A model generated the notes under the pieces. That model saw nothing but the letters and a program-made list of their open reading frames with translations, did no database searches and was not told the DNA's origin. Below, piece after piece: positions 1 to 7,335 of a stretch of DNA of 64,000 nt. The stretch's first letter is position 1. Every line of letters starts with the position of its first letter. The stretch is from Chenggangzhangella methanolivorans (lineage in GTDB: Bacteria > Pseudomonadota > Alphaproteobacteria > Rhizobiales > Methylopilaceae): positions 4,974,501 to 5,038,500 of the forward strand of contig NZ_CP081869.1 in NCBI RefSeq assembly GCF_019797865.1, read 5' to 3'. The translations under genes were made by a program, and so were the position numbers.

Positions 1-677
1 CCGGTCGCGTGGCGGATCGTGATTCCGTTGGCGAGCGCGTCGCGCCGCTCGCGCTTCAGCTGCTTGCGCTTGCGGGAGGCGAGGCTCGCCAGAAAATCGT
101 CGTAGGAGCCGTAGCCCTCGTTGCGCCAGTGGAACTGCTGGTCGTCACGCGGCAGGAAGCCTTCGCTGACGAGCAGCGCGCGCTGGCGATCCGTCGCGAA
201 GGTCACGTGGACCGACGACGTCCGCGTCTGCCGCATGAGGCCGCGGAGCGCCGCGACGAGCCCGCCCTCCGCGGCGTCGCGGTCAAAGCCCGGCGCCGGC
301 AAAAGGCGGGGCCCGGTCGCCGGGGTGAACGGCGCGGAGACCTGGAGCTTGGGGTAGTAGCTGCCGCCCGCGCGCTCATAGGCGTCGGCGAAGCCCTGGT
401 CGAACACGTATTCGCCGCGGCTGTGGGACTTGAGGTAGCAGGGCGCGAATCCTGCCGGGCGGCCGTCCTCGTCCTCGAGAACGATATGGGCCGGCGCCCA
501 GCCCGTGCCCGCGCCGACCGAGCCGGACTCCTCGAGCGCCACAAGAAACCGATGGTCGACGAAGGGGTTGTAGGGCTCGCCGCAGGCGGCCGCGGCCTCG
601 TTCCACGCCTGCGCGTCGATGTCGGCGATGCGGTCTACGACCCGGGCGCGAAACGCGATGCTGTCGGCGGCCTGTGA
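1..677 (-). CDS. N-acyltransferase of the COG3146 / GNAT-like family, 3' end off the window
   Basis: The minus strand is open from about 677 down to the left edge, and no stop is reached, so the C-terminus is missing. The translation contains NPFVDHRFLVALEESGSVG, then HSRGEYVFDQGFADAYERAGG, YYPKLQVSAPFTPATGPRLL, and finally a basic stretch with RKRKQLKRERR. This pattern is typical of the conserved COG3146 'predicted N-acyltransferase' proteins, which are GNAT/FemAB-like. Their substrate is not established. I could find no ATG, GTG or TTG in this frame near the 5' end, so the first codons are unresolved, possibly because of an indel there. The plus-strand frame over the same bases is Arg/Ala-rich and looks like a shadow. 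Confidence 0.75.
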
Positions 678-892
678 CGTGGCGGGCTCCCGTGGACGAT
701 GTGGGCCTTGTGAAAAAAATAAGCGAAAGCAGGCTTTTGCGCGGCGCCGCCGCGGGCCGGGGTGCGTCGAAGGGACCAGATGCGGGGACTTTATCCCGCC
801 TGCGGGCTTTGGTTCTATGCCGCCACGGCCGCGAGGCCCAAGACGCGCGGCGACGGAAGACGTCGAACGCGCGATACGGAGGACATGAACGG

Positions 893-1421
893 ATGAAACT
901 TCATTTCGCCGCCGCGGCGGCGCTCGTGATCGGCGTGGCCGGCGCGGCGCAGGCCCATGGCCCGACGCGCCAGAAAACCGAGCAGAAGGTCGAGATCAAC
1001 GCGCCGGCCGAGAAGGTCTGGTCCGTGGTCGGAAACTTCCAGGACATGAGCTGGCTCGGGATCGTCGAGAAGAGAAGGCTCGGGCGGCAACGACAAGGGC
1101 GCCAAGCGCACCTTGACGCTCAAGGGCGGGGCCAAGGTCGAGGAAGAGATCAACCAGTACGCCGCCGACAAGATGATGTACTCGTACCGCATCACCAACG
1201 TCGACGTGAAGGTGCTGCCGGTCTCCAACTACTCGTCCAAGATCATCGTCAAGGGCGAAGGCGACAAGACCACGGTGACGTGGGACGGCGCGTTCTATCG
1301 CGGCTTCCCGAACAACGATCCGCCGCCGGAGCTCTCCGACGAGGCCGCGCTGAAGGCCGTCAGCGGCCTCTACAGCCAGGGCCTCCAGGACCTGAAGAAG
1401 AAGGTCGAAGGCGGAAGCTGA
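893..1421 (+). CDS. MxaD-like SRPBCC family secreted protein (frameshifted)
   Basis: This is a START/SRPBCC-fold protein with a cleavable signal peptide (MKLHFAAAAALVIGVAGAAQA). The mature protein begins HGPTRQKTEQKVEINAPAEKVW and ends with a segment containing FYRGFPNNDPPPELSDEAA. The arrangement resembles MxaD, a periplasmic protein of methanol-oxidation loci whose exact role is unclear. The reading frame changes near 1069-1075: the N-terminal half reads from 893, and the C-terminal half (from GGNDKGAKRTLTLKGGAKV) is one frame away. A single indel in the GAAGAGAAGG run would restore about 175 residues. A YVTN propeller gene follows 11 bases after the stop, so the two are probably co-transcribed. 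The MxaD assignment is by recognition of the family only. Confidence 0.75.
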
Positions 1422-1432
1422 GCGCCCCGCAC

Positions 1433-2371
1433 ATGCGCATTCTTCTCGCAGCGCTTTGCCTCGTCGTCGCGGGTCCTTCCCGCGCCGACGAGGCTTTCGT
1501 CACCAATCAGTCGAGCGACGACCTTTCGGTCGTCGACCTCGCCTCCGGCGACACGCTGGCCAGGATCCCGATCGGCGGCAAGCCCGCCGGCGTCGCCGTC
1601 ACGGCGGACGGGACGCGGGCCTATGTCACGAGTCCCGACGGAAAGTCGGTCTCGATCGTCGACGCCGCCAAGCGCGAGGTCGTGGGCAAGATCGAGACGG
1701 GCGGCGGCCCGCTCGGCGTGGCCGCGCACCCCTCCGGCAAGCCCGTCTACGTCGCCGATTGGTACCAGCACGTCGTCTATGCGATCGATCCGGACGCCAA
1801 GACGGTCGTCCACAAGATCCAGGTGGGGCTCTCGCCGTCCGGTCTCGCGGTGACGCCCGACGGGTCCCTGCTGATCTCGGCTGACCGGGATTCGAACGAG
1901 ATCTCGTTCATCGACACCGCCACCAACACGCGGACCGGCGGCCTCAAGGTCGGCGAGCGGCCGTTCGGCGTGACGATCGACAAGGACGGCAAGCGCGCCT
2001 ACGTCGCGAACGTCGCGAGCAACGACGTCTCCGTGGTGGACATCGCCGAGAGGAAGGTGATCGCCCAGCCGAAGGTCGGCGACCGGCCCTATGCGGTCGC
2101 GCTCGCGGCCGGCAAGGCCTTCGTCACCGACCAGTACGACGCGCAGGTCTCGGTGTTCGATCTCACGACCTTCAAGCATGCCGGCGAGATCTCGGTCGGA
2201 GACTATCCGGAAGGGATCGAGGCGTCTTCGGACGGCAAGCGCGTCTATGTCTCGAACTGGTTCTCGAACACGGTGAGCGAGATCGACGTCGAGACGCTGA
2301 AGGTGCTGCGCGATCTCGACACCGGCGACGGGCCGCGCGCCTTCGGCAACTTCATCCGGCGGACGAAATAG
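1433..2371 (+). CDS. Secreted YVTN-family beta-propeller protein
   Basis: This protein has 312 residues. A signal peptide (MRILLAALCLVVAGPSRA) is followed by about seven repeats of roughly 42 residues. Typical blade motifs are AFVTNQSSDDLSVVDLASG, AYVTSPDGKSVSIVDAA, VYVADWYQHVVYAIDPDAK and VYVSNWFSNTVSEIDVETL. These are the YVTN/SMP-30-like propeller blades often found in periplasmic proteins next to PQQ-dependent dehydrogenase genes. The ATG lies 11 bases after the SRPBCC gene, inside a larger open frame that starts upstream. I chose this start because it gives an intact signal peptide. No enzyme motif is visible, so a scaffold or metabolite-binding role in the periplasm is an inference. Confidence 0.85.
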   Translation: MRILLAALCLVVAGPSRADEAFVTNQSSDDLSVVDLASGDTLARIPIGGKPAGVAVTADGTRAYVTSPDGKSVSIVDAAKREVVGKIETGGGPLGVAAHPSGKPVYVADWYQHVVYAIDPDAKTVVHKIQVGLSPSGLAVTPDGSLLISADRDSNEISFIDTATNTRTGGLKVGERPFGVTIDKDGKRAYVANVASNDVSVVDIAERKVIAQPKVGDRPYAVALAAGKAFVTDQYDAQVSVFDLTTFKHAGEISVGDYPEGIEASSDGKRVYVSNWFSNTVSEIDVETLKVLRDLDTGDGPRAFGNFIRRTK

Positions 2372-2372
2372 C

Positions 2373-2392
2373 GAAGGGCGTTAGCGCCCTTC
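2373..2392. terminator. Bidirectional hairpin between convergent genes
   Basis: An 8-bp perfect stem (GAAGGGCG/CGCCCTTC) with a TTAG loop sits between the propeller gene and the convergent response regulator, overlapping the regulator's stop codon. There is no strong T-run, so termination is inferred from position and stem strength. Confidence 0.5.
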
Positions 2393-2756
2393 AGCGGTGC
2401 GACACCGCGCGCACCTGGGCGGCGAGCAGCATCGGGTCGAACGGCTTGGCGATGACGGCGCAGGCGCCGAGAGAGCGGAACCGCTCGACCTCGTGCGTCT
2501 GCGTGCGCGCCGTGATGAACACCACGGGGATGGCGCGCGTGTCGTCGCGCGCGCGCAGTTCGGCGAGCGTGGTGGGGCCGTCCATCTCGGGCATCATGAC
2601 GTCGAGCAAGATGACGTCCGGGCGCCAGGCGGCGGCCTTGTCGATCGCTTCGAGCCCGGAGGCTGCGGTTTCGATCACCATGCCGTCATCGAGATCGAGC
2701 GCGATGCGCGCGATTTCGCGAATGTCCGGTTCGTCGTCGACATAGAGAACGCGCAC
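2391..2756 (-). CDS. Single-domain response regulator (CheY-like receiver)
   Basis: This 121-residue protein consists only of a receiver domain. The acidic pocket is D7-D8-E9, the phospho-acceptor is D52 in VILLDVMMPEMDG, the switch threonine is T82 in VVFITAR, and the conserved lysine is K104 in AKPFDP. No output domain follows, so it must act through protein contacts, as in phosphorelays or histidine-kinase feedback. No histidine kinase is encoded nearby, so the partner is unknown. It is convergent with the propeller gene and shares a hairpin with it. All key residues are present. Confidence 0.93.
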   Translation of the reverse strand: MRVLYVDDEPDIREIARIALDLDDGMVIETAASGLEAIDKAAAWRPDVILLDVMMPEMDGPTTLAELRARDDTRAIPVVFITARTQTHEVERFRSLGACAVIAKPFDPMLLAAQVRAVSHR

Positions 2757-2845
2757 GAGCGTCTGCGACTCTTGAAGTGCTCAGGCGTTCATGATCGCGG
2801 AACGTTCGTGCCGGCGCAATGGATGACGGGCGGTTTCGGAAAGAA

Positions 2846-3109
2846 TCATCCGAACGCGCCCATCGCGCTCCAAAGGATTGCGCTCGACATCAGCGCAAGG
2901 CCGACCATGTCGCCGCGAAGCAGCTGGTGCTCGATCGCATTGTGAGGCGCAGGATTCAGGAGGGTGTCGTCGACAAAGTCGACGTCTTCGTCGACCGCCT
3001 GCGCATTCACTCCGGTCTCGTTGGACGAATACATATCAATATTGACATGGTCAGCGATGGTGATCGGCTGATCATTGGACTTGCGAGGAAGTTCGTAGAG
3101 GTAAAACAT
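2846..3109 (-). CDS. Small hypothetical protein with C-terminal hydrophobic segment
   Basis: This is an 87-residue frame of unknown function. The N-terminus is polar and acidic, with a run of acidic residues at DEDVDFVDDTLLNP. The last 22 residues (GDMVGLALMSSAILWSAMGAFG) are hydrophobic and could be one membrane segment. Base composition around it is less GC-rich than in neighbouring genes. I recognise no family. It is supported mainly by a sensible amino-acid mix, unlike the Arg-rich shadow frames on the other strand. Confidence 0.5.
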   Translation of the reverse strand: MFYLYELPRKSNDQPITIADHVNIDMYSSNETGVNAQAVDEDVDFVDDTLLNPAPHNAIEHQLLRGDMVGLALMSSAILWSAMGAFG

Positions 3110-3156
3110 GTGAGTCGGGCCAAGCGTCTTGCCGTTAACTGGGCGAAGAACGCGAC

Positions 3157-3184
3157 AAGCCGGCGCGGAGTTCCACGCCGGCTT
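3157..3184. terminator. Hairpin between two small minus-strand genes
   Basis: A 9-bp perfect inverted repeat (AAGCCGGCG/CGCCGGCTT) with a 10-base loop lies downstream of the 3232-3414 gene. There is no T-run on the minus strand, so it may be a weak terminator or simply a palindrome. Confidence 0.4.
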
Positions 3185-3231
3185 GCAAAATTCACAGTTT
3201 CTTTACACGAGGCCGCGCGGAGGTCCGCGCG

Positions 3232-3414
3232 TCAGCGCTTTTCGGGGGCGTCCTGCTCGATCATGTGCTCGAGCGCGCCGATGGCGACCTCGAGATCGGC
3301 GATCTTGCGCAGCGCGTTGTCCGAGGGCAGGGCGCCGGCTTTGGCCGCAGCGTTGAGAAGCTCGGCCTGCGCCGTCTTCATCCGCTCCAGAAGGGCGAGA
3401 TGTTCGTTCATCAA
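3232..3414 (-). CDS. Small hypothetical alpha-helical protein
   Basis: This 60-residue protein is rich in Ala, Leu and Glu (MMNEHLALLERMKTAQAELL, then ALRKIADLEVAIGALEHMIEQ). The spacing of hydrophobic residues suggests two amphipathic helices, perhaps a coiled coil. It has no signal peptide or recognised domain. It lies just downstream of tRNA-Pro on the same strand and may be co-transcribed with it. Its composition supports it as real, but the function is unknown. Confidence 0.65.
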   Translation of the reverse strand: MMNEHLALLERMKTAQAELLNAAAKAGALPSDNALRKIADLEVAIGALEHMIEQDAPEKR

Positions 3415-3470
3415 AAACCGTGGGCCGGGCCGGCGGGGACCCGGCCTTCGGCTTCAAACAGAGGAAAGAA

Positions 3471-3548
3471 TGGTCGGAGCGGCGGGATTCGAACCCACGA
3501 CCCCTAGTCCCCCAGACTAGTGCGCTAACCGGGCTGCGCCACGCTCCG
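3471..3548 (-). tRNA. tRNA-Pro (anticodon GGG)
   Basis: Read on the minus strand, the acceptor CGGAGCG pairs with CGCTCCG. A D-arm (GCGC/GCGC around AGCCCGGTTA) follows. The anticodon stem CTAGT/ACTAG holds the loop CTGGGGG, giving anticodon GGG. The T-arm is GTGGG-TTCGAAT-CCCGC, followed by discriminator A and an encoded CCA. All arms pair. Without CCA the gene is 3474-3548. Confidence 0.97.
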
Positions 3549-3855
3549 ACGCCCTTTGAAAGGGTGGGCATGCTCTATCGCCAGTCGGAGCGCCGCGCAA
3601 GCGGCCTTGCGAAGAAGACTGCGGGGCCCCGCGCCGCGAAAGTGAACGCCGGATGAACGGGGGTCGCGGCTTTCGTTCAGGCGAGGGTCTCTAGGGTAGG
3701 CTTCAAGTCGAGCGTGATCCCTGCGCCATAGCTCTGGCGCCGGCTGCGGAGCCCGCCCCTTTCCGCAGCGACATAAGGCTCGAATGTTTAGACCCGGTCG
3801 TAAGGGAACGGCCGGGTCTTTTTCTTGTCCGCCTCCCCAAGATCATGGCTGGCGA
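3549..3855. other. Gene-free stretch with a possible plus-strand RNA
   Basis: About 300 bases separate tRNA-Pro and dsbB (both minus strand), and I see no convincing protein frame on either strand. On the plus strand the stretch contains GC-rich hairpins, for example CTGCGGAGCCCGCCCCTTTCCGCAG around 3746-3770. It ends in a strong intrinsic terminator at 3791-3823 that serves no visible protein gene. A small RNA is possible. I could not match it to 6S, SRP or another known RNA. Confidence 0.35.
3791..3823 (+). terminator. Intrinsic terminator with no upstream protein gene
   Basis: A 10-bp stem (GACCCGGTCG/CGGCCGGGTC, one T-G pair) with an 8-base loop is followed directly by TTTTTCTTG on the plus strand. 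This is a canonical rho-independent terminator, yet neighbouring genes are all on the minus strand. Confidence 0.75.
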
Positions 3856-4399
3856 TCAGCGCAGCAGCTGGTAGTCGGTGGGATCGTCCGGGCAGAGGCC
3901 CCCGCCGCATTCCAGCACCGTCGAGACGCCGTTGCCGAGCACGAGCAGCGCCGCGATCGCGAACGCCGCGACGCCGAAGGCTTTCAGCCCGGCGCCGGGA
4001 GAGGGCTCGGCCTCGAACTGGCGCTCGAACATCAGCAGCAGCGCGCAGCCGGCCGCGATGACGACGAACAGGATCAGCGCCCAGGTATAGAGATGGAGGC
4101 CGAGCACGGTCCGGCGGCCGGCGTCGCCCGGCATGATGTGCAGCAGAACCTGCCGGGTCGAAATCGCGCCGCCGACGAGCGCGGACAGAATCGCCAGCCC
4201 GTAATGGCTCGGCCGCGGTCCGCAGCGCAGATTGAGCGCGAGGCCGAGCCACGCCCGCAAAGCCCGCGCGTTGCAGGATGCAGAGCGGGCAGGGCAGTTC
4301 GTTTCGCGCGAGTTGATCGTAGAAGGCGGCGGCGAGCACGGCCGAGACGGCCAGCAGGCCGAGGCCGTTCAGGGCGCGGGAGACCGGAGCGGAGATCAT
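3856..4399 (-). CDS. dsbB: Disulfide bond formation protein B (frameshifted)
   Basis: DsbB is an inner-membrane quinone reductase that reoxidises periplasmic DsbA. The N-terminal part starts MISAPVSRALNGLGLLAVSA and carries the first redox pair in CPLCILQRAGF. The C-terminal part, in another frame, continues RAWLGLALNLRCGPRPSHYG. It has further membrane helices and ends with the second cysteine pair in ECGGGLCPDDP. The frame changes near 4255-4262, where one missing or extra base would join the two halves into about 180 residues, normal for the family. The DUF5993 gene ends 12 bases upstream. Both redox pairs are intact, so the frameshift is likely a sequence error. Confidence 0.88.
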
Positions 4400-4411
4400 C
4401 GGCGCGGCTCC

Positions 4412-4567
4412 TCAGAAGGACAGCGGCAGGCTGTCGGTCGCATGCCGCCTGAACAGCAGCAGCAGAACGACAAGCGAGACGAGGCCGAGGGAGAGGGCTG
4501 CGCCGCGGCGCTCCGCCCACGCCAGACAGAAGGCGGCGAAGAAGCCGAAGAACGGGAGGCTCATCAT
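4412..4567 (-). CDS. DUF5993-family small membrane protein
   Basis: This 51-residue protein starts MMSLPFFGFFAAFCLAWAER and ends FRRHATDSLPLSF. It has two hydrophobic segments separated by a short ERRGAA turn. The ATxxLPL-type ending is characteristic of DUF5993 proteins, which are commonly encoded beside dsbB. The gene ends 12 bases before dsbB on the same strand, which suggests co-expression and perhaps an accessory subunit role. The function has not been shown. A second ATG immediately follows the first, and I used the upstream one. Confidence 0.8.
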   Translation of the reverse strand: MMSLPFFGFFAAFCLAWAERRGAALSLGLVSLVVLLLLFRRHATDSLPLSF

Positions 4568-4736
4568 GGGCGCGCTCGGAATCGGACTGAGGTCGGTCGG
4601 GCGAGACTAGGCCGCCCATCCTTCTGTCCGGTGAACGACAGGACCGATCGCGGCCGCGCGATTTTCCGCCGCTTCGCGAGTCTGATACGCGATGCGGGCG
4701 GCCCGGCGATCGCGGCGGACAGGCTGGCGGAACGAC

Positions 4737-5193
4737 ATGATCACCCAGAAGGCCAAATACGCGCTGAAGGCCCTGGTGGCGCTCGCGCGCGCCGGCGGGG
4801 CGGCCCTCGTCGATCCGCGACCTCGCCGCCCGCGAGAACATCCCGCAGAGCTTCCTCGAGCAGATCCTGATCGAGCTCAGACGCGCCGGCGTCGTCGAGA
4901 GCCGGCGCGGCAAGGAGGGCGGCTATCTGCTCGCCTCGGACCCGTCGGCGGTGCGGCTCGGCCAGGTGCTGAGGCTGATCGACGGCCCGCTCGCGCCGCT
5001 GCCCTGCCTGTCGCGGACCGCCTATCGCCGCTGCCCGGATTGCGCCGACGAGGCGACCTGCACGGTGCGGCGCGTCTTCGAGGACATGTACGAAGCCACG
5101 GTCTCTATCATGGACCGGACCACGCTCGCGGACGCCATCTCCGATGACAGCGACGCGAAGAACGCCGCCCAAGTTCAACTGATCGCTCGATAA
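4737..5193 (+). CDS. Rrf2-family transcriptional regulator (frameshifted)
   Basis: The N-terminal winged helix begins MITQKAKYALKALVALARAG. After a frame change near 4803-4812 it continues SIRDLAARENIPQSFLEQIL and RRAGVVESRRGKEGGYLLA, the Rrf2 recognition helix and wing. The C-terminal half holds four cysteines spaced C-x8-C-x2-C-x5-C (PCLSRTAYRRCPDCADEATC), suitable for an iron-sulfur cluster or thiol sensing. It lies directly upstream of, and in line with, the sulfate importer, so control of sulfur uptake is the natural inference, comparable to CymR. One indel restores about 151 residues. Confidence 0.85.
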
Positions 5194-5235
5194 TTTGAAA
5201 TGGAATAAAATCGATAGAATGTTCGCCGATCTGCG

Positions 5236-5266
5236 TTGACAATCCCGACTGATCATGTCGGTATTG
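5236..5266 (+). promoter_or_regulatory. Putative promoter of the sulfate importer operon
   Basis: A consensus TTGACA lies at 5236-5241, with a weak TATTG-containing -10 region about 18 bases on. This would place transcription start about 20 bases before sbp. Immediately upstream (5187-5220) is an AT-rich island in which TCGATA occurs twice, 23 bases apart. It is a candidate operator for the adjacent Rrf2 regulator. Confidence 0.4.
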
Positions 5267-5293
5267 CGGCGTCGCACAATCGGAGACGCCGAC

Positions 5294-6313
5294 ATGAACC
5301 GCCGCCGCGCATCGCGCATCATCGCAGCGCTCGCTTTCGCCACGCCGCTTCTCGCCGGCGTGACCGGGGCCTGCGCCCAGGGCAAAATCACCAACGTCTC
5401 CTACGACCCGACGCGCGAGCTCTATAAGGAGTTCAACGCCGCCTTCGAGAAGAACTGGAAGGCCGAGACGGGCGAGACCATCAAGGTGCAGGTCAGCCAT
5501 GGCGGCTCGGGCAAGCAGGCCCGGTCGGTGATCGACGGCCTCAACGCCGACGTCGTGACGCTGGCGCTCGCCGCCGACATCGACGCCATCGCCAAGGCCG
5601 GAAAGCTCCCCGCCGACTGGCAGAAGCGCCTGCCGCACAACTCCTCGCCCTACACCTCGACGATCGTGTTCCTCGTCCGCAAGGGCAACCCGAAGGGCGT
5701 CAAGGACTGGGACGACCTCGTGAAGGACGGCGTCCAGGTCATCACGCCGAACCCGAAGACCTCCGGCGGCGCACGCTGGAACTATCTCGCGGCCTGGGCC
5801 TACGCCCGCGAGAAGAACGGCGGCGACGACGCCAAGGCCAAGGAGTTCGTCGGCAAGCTGTTCAAGAACGTGCCGGTGCTGGACTCCGGCGCCCGCGGAT
5901 CGACCACCACCTTCGCGCAGCGCGAGCTCGGCGACGTGCTGCTCGCCTGGGAGAACGAGGCGTTCCTGTCGTTCAAGGAGTTCGGCGAGGACAAGTTCGA
6001 GATCGTCTATCCTTCGATCTCGATCCTGGCCGAGCCCCCGGTCGCGATCATCGACCAGAACGTCGACAAGAACGGCACCCGCAAGGCGGCCGAGGCCTAT
6101 CTCAACCTGCTCTACGACAAGGAAGGCCAGACGCTCGCGGCCAAGAACTTCTATCGCCCGATCAAGCCCGAGCTCGCCAACGCCGAAGACGTCAAGCGCT
6201 TCAAGGACCTGAAGCTCGTCACCATCGACAAGGACTTCGGCGGCTGGGCCAAGGCCCAGGGCGAGCACTTCGGCGACGGCGGAACGTTCGACCAGATCTA
6301 CAAGCCGCAGTGA
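5294..6313 (+). CDS. sbp: Sulfate ABC transporter, periplasmic sulfate-binding protein
   Basis: This protein has 339 residues. A signal peptide runs from MNRRRASRIIAALAF to the Ala-rich cleavage region before QGKITNVSYDPTRELY. Family landmarks include VSHGGSGKQARSVIDG, GLNADVVTLALAADIDAIA, NPKTSGGARWNYLAAW and the C-terminal YLNLLYDKEGQ. It captures sulfate (or thiosulfate) and delivers it to CysTW. I chose the ATG at 5294 over an upstream GTG because CGGAGA precedes it and it begins the signal peptide. It is the first gene of sbp-cysT-cysW-cysA, and a strong hairpin follows it. Confidence 0.95.
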   Translation: MNRRRASRIIAALAFATPLLAGVTGACAQGKITNVSYDPTRELYKEFNAAFEKNWKAETGETIKVQVSHGGSGKQARSVIDGLNADVVTLALAADIDAIAKAGKLPADWQKRLPHNSSPYTSTIVFLVRKGNPKGVKDWDDLVKDGVQVITPNPKTSGGARWNYLAAWAYAREKNGGDDAKAKEFVGKLFKNVPVLDSGARGSTTTFAQRELGDVLLAWENEAFLSFKEFGEDKFEIVYPSISILAEPPVAIIDQNVDKNGTRKAAEAYLNLLYDKEGQTLAAKNFYRPIKPELANAEDVKRFKDLKLVTIDKDFGGWAKAQGEHFGDGGTFDQIYKPQ

Positions 6314-6337
6314 TCCCGCATCACGTGCGCTAGCGCC

Positions 6338-6380
6338 GCCGCGGCCGGTCCTTCCGGCCGCGGCTTCATTTTGGTCTTTT
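6338..6380 (+). terminator. Intrinsic terminator / attenuator between sbp and cysT
   Basis: An 11-bp perfect GC stem (GCCGCGGCCGG/CCGGCCGCGGC, loop TCCTT) is followed by TTCATTTTGGTCTTTT. Placed inside the operon, it probably allows partial read-through, so that the binding protein is made in excess over the membrane parts. Confidence 0.7.
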
Positions 6381-6474
6381 GAGCGGGAAACATCTCTTGG
6401 CCCATGTTACGACGCTCGCCGACGGCGAGGCGGCGAGTTCTCCAGGCGCCCGGCGAGCGCGACGGAGATCGTTG

Positions 6475-7335
6475 ATGCCCCAGTTCCGGACGCCGAGCGC
6501 AATCCCCGGTTTCGGGCTCACCTACGGCTTCGTCTGGCTCTATCTCTCGATCATCATCCTCATCCCGCTCGGCGCGGTCGTGCTCTGGGCCTCCTCGCTC
6601 GGGCCGGAGCGCCTCTACGCGATCCTGACCCGCTCCGACACCTTCGCGGCGCTCAGGCTGTCGTTCTCGCTGTCGCTGCTCGCCGCCGCGGTCAACGCCG
6701 TCTTCGGCCTGATCGTCGCCTGGGTCCTGACGCGCTACTCCTTCCCGGGAAAGAGGCTGCTGGACGCTTCGGTCGACCTTCCCTTCGCGCTGCCGACCGC
6801 GGTCGCGGGCATCGCGCTCACCGCGATCTACGCCCCGAACGGCTGGATCGGCTCGCTGTTCGCGCCGGGCAGTCTCTGGGCCTCGGTCTTCGGACCGCTG
6901 AAGATCGCCTACACTCCGCTCGGCATCTTCGTGGCGCTGGTGTTCATCGGGTTGCCCTTCGTGGTGCGCACGCTGCAGCCGGTGCTGATCGATCTCGACA
7001 AGGAGCTCGAGGAAGCCTCCGCCACGCTTGGCGCGCGCCGGCCGACGACGCTGTTCCGGGTGGTGTTCCCCACGCTGTTTCCGGCGCTCCTGACCGGCTT
7101 CGCGCTCGCTTTCGCCCGCGCCGTCGGCGAGTACGGCTCGGTGATCTTCATCGCCGGCAACATCCCGGGCGTGTCGGAGATCGCGCCGCTGCTGATCATC
7201 ACGCGGCTCGAGCAGTTCGATTATGCGGGCGCGACCGCGATCGCCACCGCGATGCTCGCGCTGTCCTTCGCCATCCTGCTTCTGGTGAACGTCACCGAAG
7301 CCTGGTCCAGGAAGAGGCTCGGCCATGCCCGCTGA
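6475..7335 (+). CDS. cysT: Sulfate ABC transporter permease CysT
   Basis: This 286-residue inner-membrane permease starts MPQFRTPSAIPGFGLTYG and has about six transmembrane helices. The cytoplasmic EAA-type loop (EEASATLGARRPTTLFRVVFP region) contacts the CysA ATPase. The motifs PFALPTAVAGIALTAIYAPN and GEYGSVIFIAGNIPG are typical of CysT/CysU. An in-frame upstream ATG would add 32 Arg/Ser-rich residues. The start at 6475 is preferred because of the GGAG at about 6464-6467. It overlaps cysW by 11 bases, indicating translational coupling. Confidence 0.95.
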   Translation: MPQFRTPSAIPGFGLTYGFVWLYLSIIILIPLGAVVLWASSLGPERLYAILTRSDTFAALRLSFSLSLLAAAVNAVFGLIVAWVLTRYSFPGKRLLDASVDLPFALPTAVAGIALTAIYAPNGWIGSLFAPGSLWASVFGPLKIAYTPLGIFVALVFIGLPFVVRTLQPVLIDLDKELEEASATLGARRPTTLFRVVFPTLFPALLTGFALAFARAVGEYGSVIFIAGNIPGVSEIAPLLIITRLEQFDYAGATAIATAMLALSFAILLLVNVTEAWSRKRLGHAR

